Source of the DNA: Nageia nagi
Taxonomy: Eukaryota > Pinophyta
Length of the DNA stretch: 64,000 nt
Reading direction: 5' to 3'
NCBI GenBank assembly: GCA_050084985.1
Contig: JBITNC010000001.1
Location: 28,148,001 to 28,212,000 of the forward strand
Translations under genes and position numbers: made by a program
Part shown: in pieces, positions 1 to 12,000 of the stretch
Layout: the number at the start of each line of letters is the position of its first letter
Position numbering within the stretch: the stretch's first letter is position 1
Notes under the pieces: model-generated
Database searches by the model: none
Seen by the model: only the letters and a program-made list of their open reading frames with translations
Told to the model about the DNA's origin: nothing

Positions 1-44
1 TATCCAGAAAAATTTAAATCAACAGCATTGTCATCCATCTCACC
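1..44 (-). CDS. TIC236: TIC236 exon 9 (cut by the left window edge)
   Basis: The acceptor is GATTTTTAAACAG|GGTGAGATGG, so the exon begins at 44 and runs out of the window. It encodes GEMDDNAVDLNFSG, the expected continuation of WICPEGEVDDTALDVNFSGN. The remaining exons, with the DUF490/TamB C-terminus, must lie left of position 1. Confidence 0.85.
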
Positions 45-3000
45 CTGTTTAAAAATCATCATAATTTATAGATCAGTACATGAACATCAAAAATAGAAGC
101 ATATTATCAGGTACAGTTTATTATGTGTGCCACTGCCAATCTTAAAGTGGAAGAACGTCAATAAAACTCAGACCTAGAAAGCCATTTTAAGGATGAAATA
201 AACCTATTTAAAGTTCTTATCTGTGTTTTCAACTGAACATGACAGACACACAATGTCATCTACTGGTGCTAGATTAACTCAAAGGCAAGGCCAGGGTGCA
301 GACGAAAAAGAATGGTTTTTTGGATGGACTTCAAAAACCAATAAAACTTTATGGATTGATCATGGAGGTTGGGCAGCAATTATGCACCAGACATAATTAT
401 AAAGTTTTTATATTTCAGTTTGTTTGAATTACCTATAAAACTATCTCCTAGAAAATTGATTTTCAATAAAAAAATGATAATCATGATCAAGGCTTTGCTT
501 TGATCATATATTGCACACCATTCAGTAATATACATAATACTTGTTCTTGTCATATCAAAAAGAACAAGAATAAACTACTGAATACCTCTTCACAAATCCA
601 AGCATTTCCAGCACCACGTATTTCACCACCATCTACAAGGGTTGCCCGAATGCCATACAAGTCTGCCATCTGCAAATCAGTTGTCAATTGCACACCAATA
701 TCGTGTAAGTTATGTTGTTTCCCTGTCAAATAACATACCGCTTCATACAAAATTAATGAAACTTCAGCTTGAACATTAAACAAACCTTCATCTATTAGCA
801 TTTATTTGAATAAACGAAAATGTCAAGAGTCAATTTTCACAAAAAAATGATAATTTACATGAAACAAATGCATTATACGTCCTACATGGCCCCATTCAAC
901 AGCTTCTGGAGAGACGCATTTTCATAAAGATATTCTGGAAACTCACACAATTATCCGTGTTAAAAGTGAAATTGCCCGATACATATGAAAGTGGCACACG
1001 ATCAAAAGCTGCTACTGCCCCAATATCCTTATTTTGTCTGACCGATTCATATGCAACAGAGATGGGCATATATAAGCAATCATCACTCTTCTTTGAAATT
1101 ACAGCACTGCCTACTAATACAGGAGCATCCAATGGACCTTGACAGTTGAAGACCGCACTCAATGAACCAGCTATCTGCATTTGACAAACATCCAAAGTGA
1201 AATATATGAGAAAATATTATTTTCCTCTAATGTTTATGATACAAGTATATAAAAAGATTAGTGCATGCCTTATTTTGAAAACTACCATGTGGGCCAAGTT
1301 TTCAACATGTGGTAAGATGAATTTACCACGTGGCCAAGTTTTCAACATGTAAGATGAATTTACCACTTTGGCTACCCAAATGCAAGTTACAAGACTTCAA
1401 CTGTACCTATGGTGATAATTCAACGATGGATGCATGCACACATACAATGTGCATCCTTTTATCTTATGGCTGAGGATAAAATGTCCTAAACAATTGTCTC
1501 ATGATTATTTGCAAACTTGACAGCATGTTTAATGCATCGACACCTAAATCACATTAGCCCTTGCAACATATTAATGTTAAAAGTCAACCATTTGTTAGCA
1601 TCCACATAGCAGCGCTACCACAGAGTCGACTAGGAGGGCCAGCAAGACCCCACCAGACCTCACAAACAGAGTGTCCCCATGCTCCGCCCCAAAGAGGCCA
1701 GGGGAGGGTTCAGTTTTTGCCCGCCACAGTGCTTGATATACTTGAACGTACATTTTCTTTTTAGGGTTTCGGCCCCCCTCTTTATACTCACTTTGGTTGT
1801 AATTGCTTATTTTCCTGCTTTGTTTTTTTTATGACAGCCCCTTCTAAGGGCCCCACTTGCTTTTATTTCATGCTTGCACTCTCTAATCCCATTGAGCATT
1901 TTTGGTCACCCACGGACATTAATATATTTTCTTTCTTTCTTGCAACTTTTTCTGTATCCAGGCACTTCTTTTTGAGTCCTACTGACCAAATTTAGTCGCT
2001 CAAGCGAATGAATAGATCTTTCTTTCTTTCTTTCTTTCTCTAAGTCTAGATCATTTTCCTAAAGGACATCACCAACCTCTTGACTAGCCTTTTGTGGTAA
2101 TTGATGATTGTATGCCCTTCATCTGCTTTCAACTCTAACAAAGACCAAATCCATGTTGTCATTGGGACCCTTTCTTTTATATCAGAAAGAATCTTTTGCC
2201 TTGCCCGAGACCTTCTGTTTACAGGATTGCTTTTTGCTATGTGGCCTTACTTTCCTCTATGATAATTCAAACAGTCAATTATCCAGGTCTTGTCTTCCTC
2301 TACATCTCAATAAATTTTCTTTCTTATGCAATTTAGCGGAGCCATAAGGAAATTAAGTAGCAACAATGCAACTGACTGTCAAGAATTAGAAGCGAAATGC
2401 CTCAAATATGATATTGACACACTTGCGCATCTCATCACAAATTTTTTATGACATATTTACTTTGCTGATATTCACAGGAAATATTCATATACTGATTTAT
2501 CTCTTATTTGTTAGGTTGTCTAATTTGGTTCATCTCCATGGAAGATCCAAACTAGTTTGTCTCCGTTAAGAAGTTGATCCACATTTCTAGTGTAAGTATG
2601 AAGAGTGTCTTGGTAGTTAGATCATACTCCCGACATGGAGGTTGTCTCTCTGCCCGTTCGGTTGTCATGTTGCAAATACTTGTAAGCTAAAATCGAAAAG
2701 CATTAAAATTTGTCTTACCTGTAGCACTTTCCTGTAAAAGCGCCACATTCAATAAAGAAGAACCTCTTAAAATGAATTGAATATCTTATGAGAGTGTGTT
2801 AACGTTTCATATCCAAATTTTTTAGGATGTATATACATTAGGTTTATATCAAGGAAACGAGGGGACAAGTCCCCAAGGACGACAAGGGACAGCGACCCAA
2901 TTTTAGGAAACGGGAGGGGGACGGGAAATTTAGAATTAAGAAAAGTAGATACTAGATATAGTTTCTATGATTCATTCATCATTAGCATTCATGATTCATC

Positions 3001-6000
3001 CAGGGACCAATTCAAATATCTAACATACTTTGAAAATGAAAATTTGTAACTGCTAACATACTAACAAGTAGCATGTAACATGATTATAAAATGAAAACCA
3101 GAAATTTGAATCATAAATGATAAATCAAAATGAGACATAACTATAGTTTAATAATCGTAGTCCATAATCATAATGCCATTAAATTTGAATATGCTAAGGC
3201 CCAAAAACAGTCTTTGATATGAATATGTCAAATAAATCAAAAAAAGACAAAATGTCAAAATAACAAATAAATGTAAACAACAAAGTGATTGCAATGTGAA
3301 TATAAAGGCATGTTTTTAAGGTTGGATGGGTGGCGACCCTTGAGGGACCCACCCCCCAAGGTTTATCAAAAATAAATAAAAAATAAAAGTTGAGATTTTT
3401 TTGTTTAGTGTGCAACATTGGCCAAAAGGGGGGACGGCAAGCTGTCTTCGGGGACGGTTTCCCATCCCCCGGTTGTCCCCATTGGCAAATTTTAAAAGGA
3501 AACATCCCCAGGGCTTGGGAAATCATCTTGGGGACGTTCCCTTTGTACGCCCTAAAAAGGGGATGGTGGAAAAACATCCTTGAGGCATCCCCTAGTTTCA
3601 AGGGTGTGAAGGACGAGAAAACATGAACAAAAACATAGGGGACACATCCCCTGACAACCTTGGTTTATATACATCACATGCCTAATCTTTGAGATGAGTC
3701 ATAATCCCAACATTGAATCAAAAAAATAGAAACTTGCTCTGCTATACAATTTATGCCCATGTCCTTAAACATTGATTGCAAGTTTGGATCCAACGTTATA
3801 TGAGTTGGCCTACTTGTTGTGCCCACACAACACACCCCAAAATACAAGATTCTGCAACCCTATTTTTTGTAAAGACAATGAAGTGCATTACGTTGAGGTT
3901 GGCTTTTGGCAATAGATAGTTCATTCTAAAGAGTGCAAACACAATATAGGGAGCGATTCATGGCAACTACTTGTTGAAGCACATGAAGAGTATCAGAGCA
4001 TCCATTCACCAGTTTTGCAGCAAAGGAGCCAAGATCATAACGACTTCACTAGGAAATAGGATTTTGGATCCCAAATGAGGCCAATGGAGATGGGGTCATC
4101 TTTCAAAGTTTGACAGAGTAGAAATTTGAAGGCACTAGACTGTGAAGGGCGAGAACTCAAGCAGTTTTAAGCTTGGAATTTTTATAATCTGCCCAAAGAT
4201 GCAAAAGTTATTCAAAATAGGGGCTTTTGAAGGTTATTTCTTATAAACCACATAATCACAATGCACTTGAGGTTGGCTTTTGGCAATAGATAGTTCATTC
4301 TGAAGAGTGCAAACACAATATAGGGAGAGATTCATGGCAATTACTTGTTGAAGACCATGAAGAGTATCAGAGCATCCATTCACCAGTTTTGCAGCAACGG
4401 AGCCAAGATCAGAATGACTTCACTAGGAATAGGATTTTGGATCCCAAATGAGGCCAATGGAGATGGGGTCATCTTACAAAGTTTGACAAAGTGGAAATTT
4501 GAAGGCACTAGACTGTGAAGGGCAAGAACTCAAGCAATTTTAAGCTTGGAATTTTTATAATCTGCCCAAAGATGCAAAAGTTATTCAAAAGAGGGGCTTT
4601 TGAAGGTTATTTCTTATAAAACACAAAATCACCATACAAAATGGATAGAAAAGAGAAAAATCCACGAATCTTGATGAAAAAGTTTGAAACTTTTTTTAAG
4701 GCATGCATGGATGAAGGATGCAAAAATGGATGAAAAAAGTTACAAATCACCTCCAAAACTTCCGCCTAGGCTAGAGATACACAATTTTGACCCAAAAACA
4801 AATTTTGATCACTTGATTAAAGGAGAAACGCCATTTCAAATATATTTCAAGTTCAAAAAATTTCAAAACAAGCAAGTTTTGGGCTTCAAAATGCTAGACG
4901 TGGGTATTAAGGGTGACCTATGGAGAGAGAAAACTTAGAAAGCACCTTCAAAACTATCGCCTAGGCTGAAGGAGTGCATTTTTGAGCTAAAAACGAAATT
5001 TGATCATTTGATTGAAAAGAAAATCACATTTGGCACACATTTCTACTTCTAAATATTGCCAAAAACTGAAATTTTATGCTTCAAAAGGCTAGGCATGGGT
5101 TTTGGGAGGCATTCCATGAAAAATTTTCGAAAGTCATCTAAAAGTTGCGTAAAAATGAAATTATTATTTATTAAATAATTCATTTTATAGCATCAAGGCA
5201 TATGTATTGTAAACAGGGTTAGAAATATACCCAAGGCAATGTAATCAATGTTGAACCATCGTGTAATGTAAGAGATGTCAAATATATACAAAGACACCTT
5301 AAACAATGTAAAAGGCAATGATCTCAAGAATCAAAGAGGATCAAAACGTTGCTATAAAAGAATATTAAAGGCAACATAAATGATATCAATGAATATCAAG
5401 ACAAAGAAATCAGAACATGCAATATCATTTCTTCCCGACCAACAATAGTGTTTTGTAACACCACCTCTGCATAGATCTGTTAAACCCTTCGTTCTGCATC
5501 ACATATCTTTATTTTTGTTTGTGGATCTTCATCTTTCACGCAGCTAACAACGTGCTCTTGGGCCGTTGCGGCATTTGCTTCTTATAGTATATTATCGCAA
5601 TTAATGTCTGATCTCTGTTATTTGATTTGGATGCAAGTTGGACTAAGGTACCTCAATTATCATGTTCATTTATTGACATATTTTTTATATGTGCTTCAAT
5701 ATTTCATTGTAGACAAATATTGCATCCATTTATTATTCATGCATTATTTGAAGTCTACATTTCGGTGAACCCGACTATTTTGATTAATCTTGCCCTACCG
5801 GCGAGATCTCGCGAGATTTCTGTCAAAGATTAACACTATTAGTGACGTGCATAGATTGTTTTTAGGTTGTCAACGACGTGAAAAATGGAACAAACCCTAG
5901 CGCAGTTGGCTAAAACAGTGCAAGATCTAGCCAAGCAAGTGGCTCCAATGCAAAGTTCAGGAAGTAATTTGCAGTCAACTATAGATCGAACCCTAGCATA

Positions 6001-9000
6001 GTTAGTTAAATCGATAAGTGATCTACAGAAGCAAATAGATGCACTGCAAAGTTTGAATACCATCCACAATTGTTCCCCACCACCCGATTACATGATCCCC
6101 AAGCATAATGTCGAAGAGCAAGTAACCACTATAATGGGTAATTCCTTTCCATATCCTTTTGTGCATAAAGATGATGATAGTGATGAGGATTTGTGGTCTA
6201 ATGATACTAAACCTATTAAGTTTGATGAGGATTTATAGATTGATGATACTATACCAATTAAATTTGATTTCTCTAATGATGATGATATCTTAGAACACAC
6301 GGGGGCATATTTAGAATTGTCTAAGTCAAATGAAAACATGAAGGCGGATTATGTCCTTAGTGGATATGAAAATTTTGATCAGGAATTGAAAGTTGATGAA
6401 GTGTTTCAAGAAGATGAGAAGCAAATGTGATTTCAGATTTTAATGGATTACTAGTTATTACGCCTACTAGAGGCATAAGACTTGATTGTACATTGCTACA
6501 TGGTGATATGAGGGTAGGTAGCATAGATGGTTTAATCGACGACTTTTCCGAATATATGCCGAATTCTACGAATATGACTTTCCGATTTTTCCCCCAAAAA
6601 TCGGCAAAATCTAGCAAAAATTCATGTAAGTCAAGTAAAAATCATGAAAATCAAGGTTCCAATCTAAAATCGCAAAGTTCGACAAAGTCAACAAATATTC
6701 GTGGAGAAATTCGGCATAAATTCGATGGATTCATCGCGAAATCGCAAGGGGGTATTTTTTAGTCATAGGAGCCAATTTTTAAGTCACATGAGCTGAATAA
6801 ACTGTTTTTTCACTTACTTCGACGCTTATCCGATGAATATCCGACTACTAATCGGAGTAGAGACCAAGAATTCGTTGCAAGACAGAGGCAGCGTTGAAAC
6901 AAAAGGAGAAAATGCCCAATTCAAATTTCTATTTTTCATTTGTGTTGTGCAAGTCTGGGAAAGAGATATTGTGAAGCTAGAGGAGGGTTTAGTGCAAGCA
7001 AAGAGGTTGATTTCCTGATTTGGAGGCTGCATTTGTCCATCCACCGTGATCATTTGTGAGTTTGTCCATTGCAGGAGAATATTCTTGTTGTTGTGTTCCA
7101 AATTATTCTCATTTTCAAAAATGCCAAGGGTGTTGGACAAACTTTGGCAGTATGTAACACCTTTGAGGGTGTTATTGGCAGTTCAACAAAAAACAAATGC
7201 AACCTTTGTGGTAAGGAGTTTGTTGGAGCTATTACATTAACACTCTTATTGCTAAGCTTCCAAACAAAGATGTGGATCCTTGCCCAAATTCATCTCCAGA
7301 TCTTGCCCTAGAGGCAGCAAGAGCCTTGAATTTTGTTGGAGAAAAGAAGACTAAGAAGCAAGCATTTCAAGTACAACTAGCAGTAGGGTTAGGAAGCTCT
7401 TCCACAAGTATTGCAAGTGGAAGTGCATCTCGACCTAGTTCCTATGGAATAGAAATCTCTTCTTACTTTGAACCACGGACAACTTCTGGAGCCCAACCAT
7501 CTATTACTAGTCTTTTAAAGAAGAATGAGAAGAAACATGCAAACTTGATGATTGCCGAATTGATTTACTATGAAGGATGTGCGATCACCATAACCGACAA
7601 CCCTTTTTGGCAACCAGCATTCGATGTAGCTTGTGCGGTTGGGCCTAGGTACAAGGCACCCACTCTTGTAGAAATAAAAGGGCCTCTTATACAGGATCTC
7701 AAGCAAAAATGCACGGATAGGCATATTGAAGTTGAACTTTTATTATTATATTTAAAAAATAAAACAAATTTACTTGTAGTTTTAATTTTTTTTTACTTAT
7801 AGTTTTTTAGTTAGAATTTAAAATTTAGTTGTTTTGTAACATTTCAGATTGGCTGACATTAAAGAGTCTTGGAAGAGAACAGGTTGCACCATAATATCTA
7901 ACGGGTGGACAAATAGAAAGGGTAGAACCCTTATTAATTTTCCAGTGTATTCCAAACAAGGCACAATATTCATGAAATCTGTTGATGCATCCGCATAGTC
8001 AAAGGATCACATTTTGCTATGTGACCTATTAGATCAATTTGTGCAGAAGGTGGGGGTGGAGAACATTGTTCAATTGGTCATGGACAACGCTGCTAACTAT
8101 CTTTTAATAGGAAAGAAGCTTATGGAAAGGTATCCCTCCATAGTCTGGACTCTATGTGCTTGCCATTGCATTGATCTTCTTTGGAGGACATAGGGAAATT
8201 GGATTGGGTGAAGGAGGTGTATGAAGGAGCAAGGTCAATCACCAAGTTCATCTATAATCATTCCACCATACTTAACATGATGAGGGGATTCACCAACAAA
8301 GAGTTGGCACGCCCAAGAGTAACACGATTTGCCTCCCATTTCATCTTTCTTCAATCATTGCAGAGGTGCATGCATGAGCTTTGGGCCATGTTTATATCTA
8401 GAGAGTGGAATGCTTCCCCTATGAGCAAGAGGCCAGAGGGCATGGCGGTGGCTTCTTTGATAGGCAAGCAGGTATTTTGGGATAGGCTAAAAGAAATTTG
8501 TGCAATGACTGAACCAATTGAGTCCTCCGCTTACTAGATGGAGATAGGCCTATAATGGGTTACCAATATGAGGGTATGGATAGGGCCAAGGAGGCCATCA
8601 AGAGATATTACGAGGAGCATCCAGATGAGAATAATGAGTTTGGTGACAAGTACACCATCTTTTGGCATCTCATTGATGCACGATGGCACAACATGCTCCA
8701 TTGCGATATTCATGGAGCAAGGGCCATCTTGAACCCTTCCTTACTATTTGCACTAGGTTCCAATTACATTATTGATCAAGAGGCTAACATGGGGGTAATA
8801 AAATGCATATCCACCTTGGTGATTGATCCCATCATTCGTGCTCGAGTCTTGATGGACCTTGAGAAATACAAGAACTCATTAGGCTTCTTTGGTTATGGTG
8901 TTGCTAAAGAGTCACAGTTTTTGCTCTCTCCATGTGAGAAAAGTTCAAAATTGTTCGTATCATAATTATTTTAACTTTTTATAGAATATAGTTGATATTT

Positions 9001-12000
9001 GAAAACGTTATAAGTTTATACATTTAGAATTAAGCTTTTATCAATTTAAATTTTAATGTTTTATGGTTTGATTTGTATTTTAGAAATGTGGTGGACACAT
9101 TTTGGAGGTGAGACACCGAATTGCAAAGACTAGCCATCTGCATCCTCAATCAAACATGTAGTGCTTCAAGATGCGAGCGCAATTACAGTGCCCAAGATAC
9201 GCAATAGGTTAGCAATTTGATTCATTTCAGCTTTAAGGATTCAATGGAAACTTCCTAAGTTCCTAGTTCTAACTTCTTAGTTCTTAGTTGTCATTTCTAA
9301 ATTCTCACTATGGCAAAATTTGTTCAATGTTAATAGGATAATGCAACGATTACATGACACTGTGTATGTCTATGTCAACTTGCGATTATACGTGAAGCAG
9401 TTAGAGTATAAGGATAACCGTGGTCATAAACCCATAAACTTGTCTACCATTGATCCGACATTTGGTGATGCACCTTCATGCAACGTGGAGGAAGTGCAAG
9501 AGGACCCAGTAAACCGAGAGTTTCAAGCAACATGGATTGACATGGAGGAGGATATTGATAGAATGGTAGACATGGGTGTGGACTTGGACCAGGATGAGGA
9601 GGTGCAGGAGGAGGAGGATGTATTTGGTGATGTTTTGCACTTCAAGGATCCATTACCTCCTGTGGACTTTGGTGTTGGACCTTTGGAGCAGATTCATCCT
9701 AACGATGAGACTTTTCTAGCAGATGATAGTCTGAATCAGCCCCTTTCGTACGCGAGGCTAAGGCCCAGGATATGTAGGATTGCTTTTGGATTGGCACCTC
9801 AGGCTCGTTATGCTCAACCTTCTAGTAGAGCACACTCTCCTAGTATACCTACTAGTTGAGCACATGGTTGTGGTACTGGTAGTGGGGCTATTTGAGAAAT
9901 AAGAGGGATAGATGATTAGATCTTCACATTGATGCCTTTTCAATTCGCTTTCAGCACTATTAGACGTTAGTGTTTACTATTTAGTGATTTACCTATTTAG
10001 TATTTTTTTGTATTGGTTGCTAGTTGGCACTTCAGCACTTATGTTGACATTTTGAGACATTAGACTTATGAGTTATGTTGTTTTATTTCACATATTTTCA
10101 TATATTATGGTTTATAAATATGATATTGTGGATTTTGATATGCAATCATTTTCTTTAAATTTATGAGAAGAATGTGTTGTTGGATGATATGGCCCATGTG
10201 GGAATAATGTATGGCAATTACATAAGCATATTATATTTTTTTAAATAAAAAAATTTACATTTTTTCTATTTTTAATGTAACACGAATTTTTCTCGAATTT
10301 GTCGTATCTTTTCCGAATTTTTTCCAACTTTTTACAATTATGCAGTTTTATATTGCAAGAATTTTTCCCGGATTTGTTGTACTTTTTGCGAATATTCCCC
10401 AAATTTTAAAATTCTACCCTAGCCGACTTTGTCCTGAATCCAAATAAACCAACTATGGTAGGTAGTAGAGCTAGTCATGACAAATTGTCTCTCATGGATT
10501 GATTTTCGAGATATAGTCAGAATTTAATTCTAATGGATTTTGGGAAAGAAGCATATTTCTCCCTATTAGCTACATTATTTGCCTTGGGGCAATGTTACTG
10601 CAAATATTTGATATCAATGTAGTCAAACAAAAGTTTGTAAAAGGATAGGAAATTACAAGTTCAATAGAAAAATTCCCTCAAAATGGTAATACAATGGTAC
10701 ACGAAGAATTTCCGAATGAATCTGATAAGGATTCACGTTGTCAATGGCGTGCAATATTGTCTAAACGCAGACAACAACGTGATGGTGGATAGATGGCATA
10801 CAAAATGTAAAAAAAAATGGAAAAAAAAAGGATAGCATGATGTTTGCGAACAATGGACATAAAAATGCTAGGTCACCGATGACCATCGATACAGCTAGTG
10901 AGAGTTCACTCACTTAAAAAATAAGTCGGCAATGCAACCGTAAGTAGATTTCTAATATTGACTCATCATCAATGGATGACGCGACTCACTGTTCATCCAA
11001 GATATTTTCATGCAGGGTATATCTAACACTTTTTGCAGGTACCTACATAAAAAGAAAGGAAGGAAAATGAAGTAAAATTAATATTGTTAACAGCGTTCCA
11101 TACTGTTTACATGCCATCAACGACATTCACATCAATAAACCTAGAGTTGAAATCAAAGGACCACTTTTGTATCAAGGCATAGACGTGAGAGCATTAGATT
11201 CTTCGGTATCAGAAACGAAGGGACGACCAGATCCATGGTTGAAGAATGTAAGGGGCAAAAGGATGAAGTTCTTCAGGTTTTGTTTAGGTTGCAACATTCA
11301 AGGAGCTTTCCTGGAAAACCAAGCCAAAAAGTGGGTAGCAAAGGACCCCATCATCATCATCAAATGTCAATGTTGGATGGAGATTTCAAAAAAAAAAATA
11401 TTCTACACTTCTTCTTTGGATATGTAATTTCATTTTTTCAATCATACCTCCAAAGAGGGGCAAAATGTAGAAGCCTAAAAATGAAATTATTATTTCTTAA
11501 ATAATTAATTTTACAGCATCAAGGCATATGTATTGTAAAAAGGGTTAGAAATATACCCAAGGCAATGTAATCAATGTAATGGACCCTCGTGTAATGTAAG
11601 AGGTGTCAAATATCAAAAGAGACACCTTAAACAATGTAAAAGGCAATGATCCCAAGAATCAAAGAGGATCAAAACATTGCCATAAAAGAATATCAAAGGC
11701 AACATAAATGATATTGACGAGTATCAAGAGAAAGAGATCAGAACATGCAATATCATTTCTACCTGACCAACAATGATGTTTTGTAACACCACCTCTGCAT
11801 AGATCTGTTTAATACTTCGTTCTACTTCACATATCTTTATTTTTGTTCGTGTATCTACATCTTTCACACAGCTAATGGCGTGCTCTTGGGCTGTTGGTGG
11901 CATTTGCTTAGTATGGTATATTATTGCAATTAATGTATGATCTCAGTTATTTCATTTGGATGCGAGTTGGACGAAGGTACCTCATTTATCATGTTCGTTT

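Noticed and set aside
3194-3601. Minus-strand frame of 135 codons
   Set aside because: It lies wholly inside the non-autonomous hAT element 2850-3662, follows its GGGGAC blocks, and has no known motif.
4684-4938. Open frame of 84 codons as a gene
   Set aside because: It lies within a tandem duplication whose second unit does not keep the frame open.
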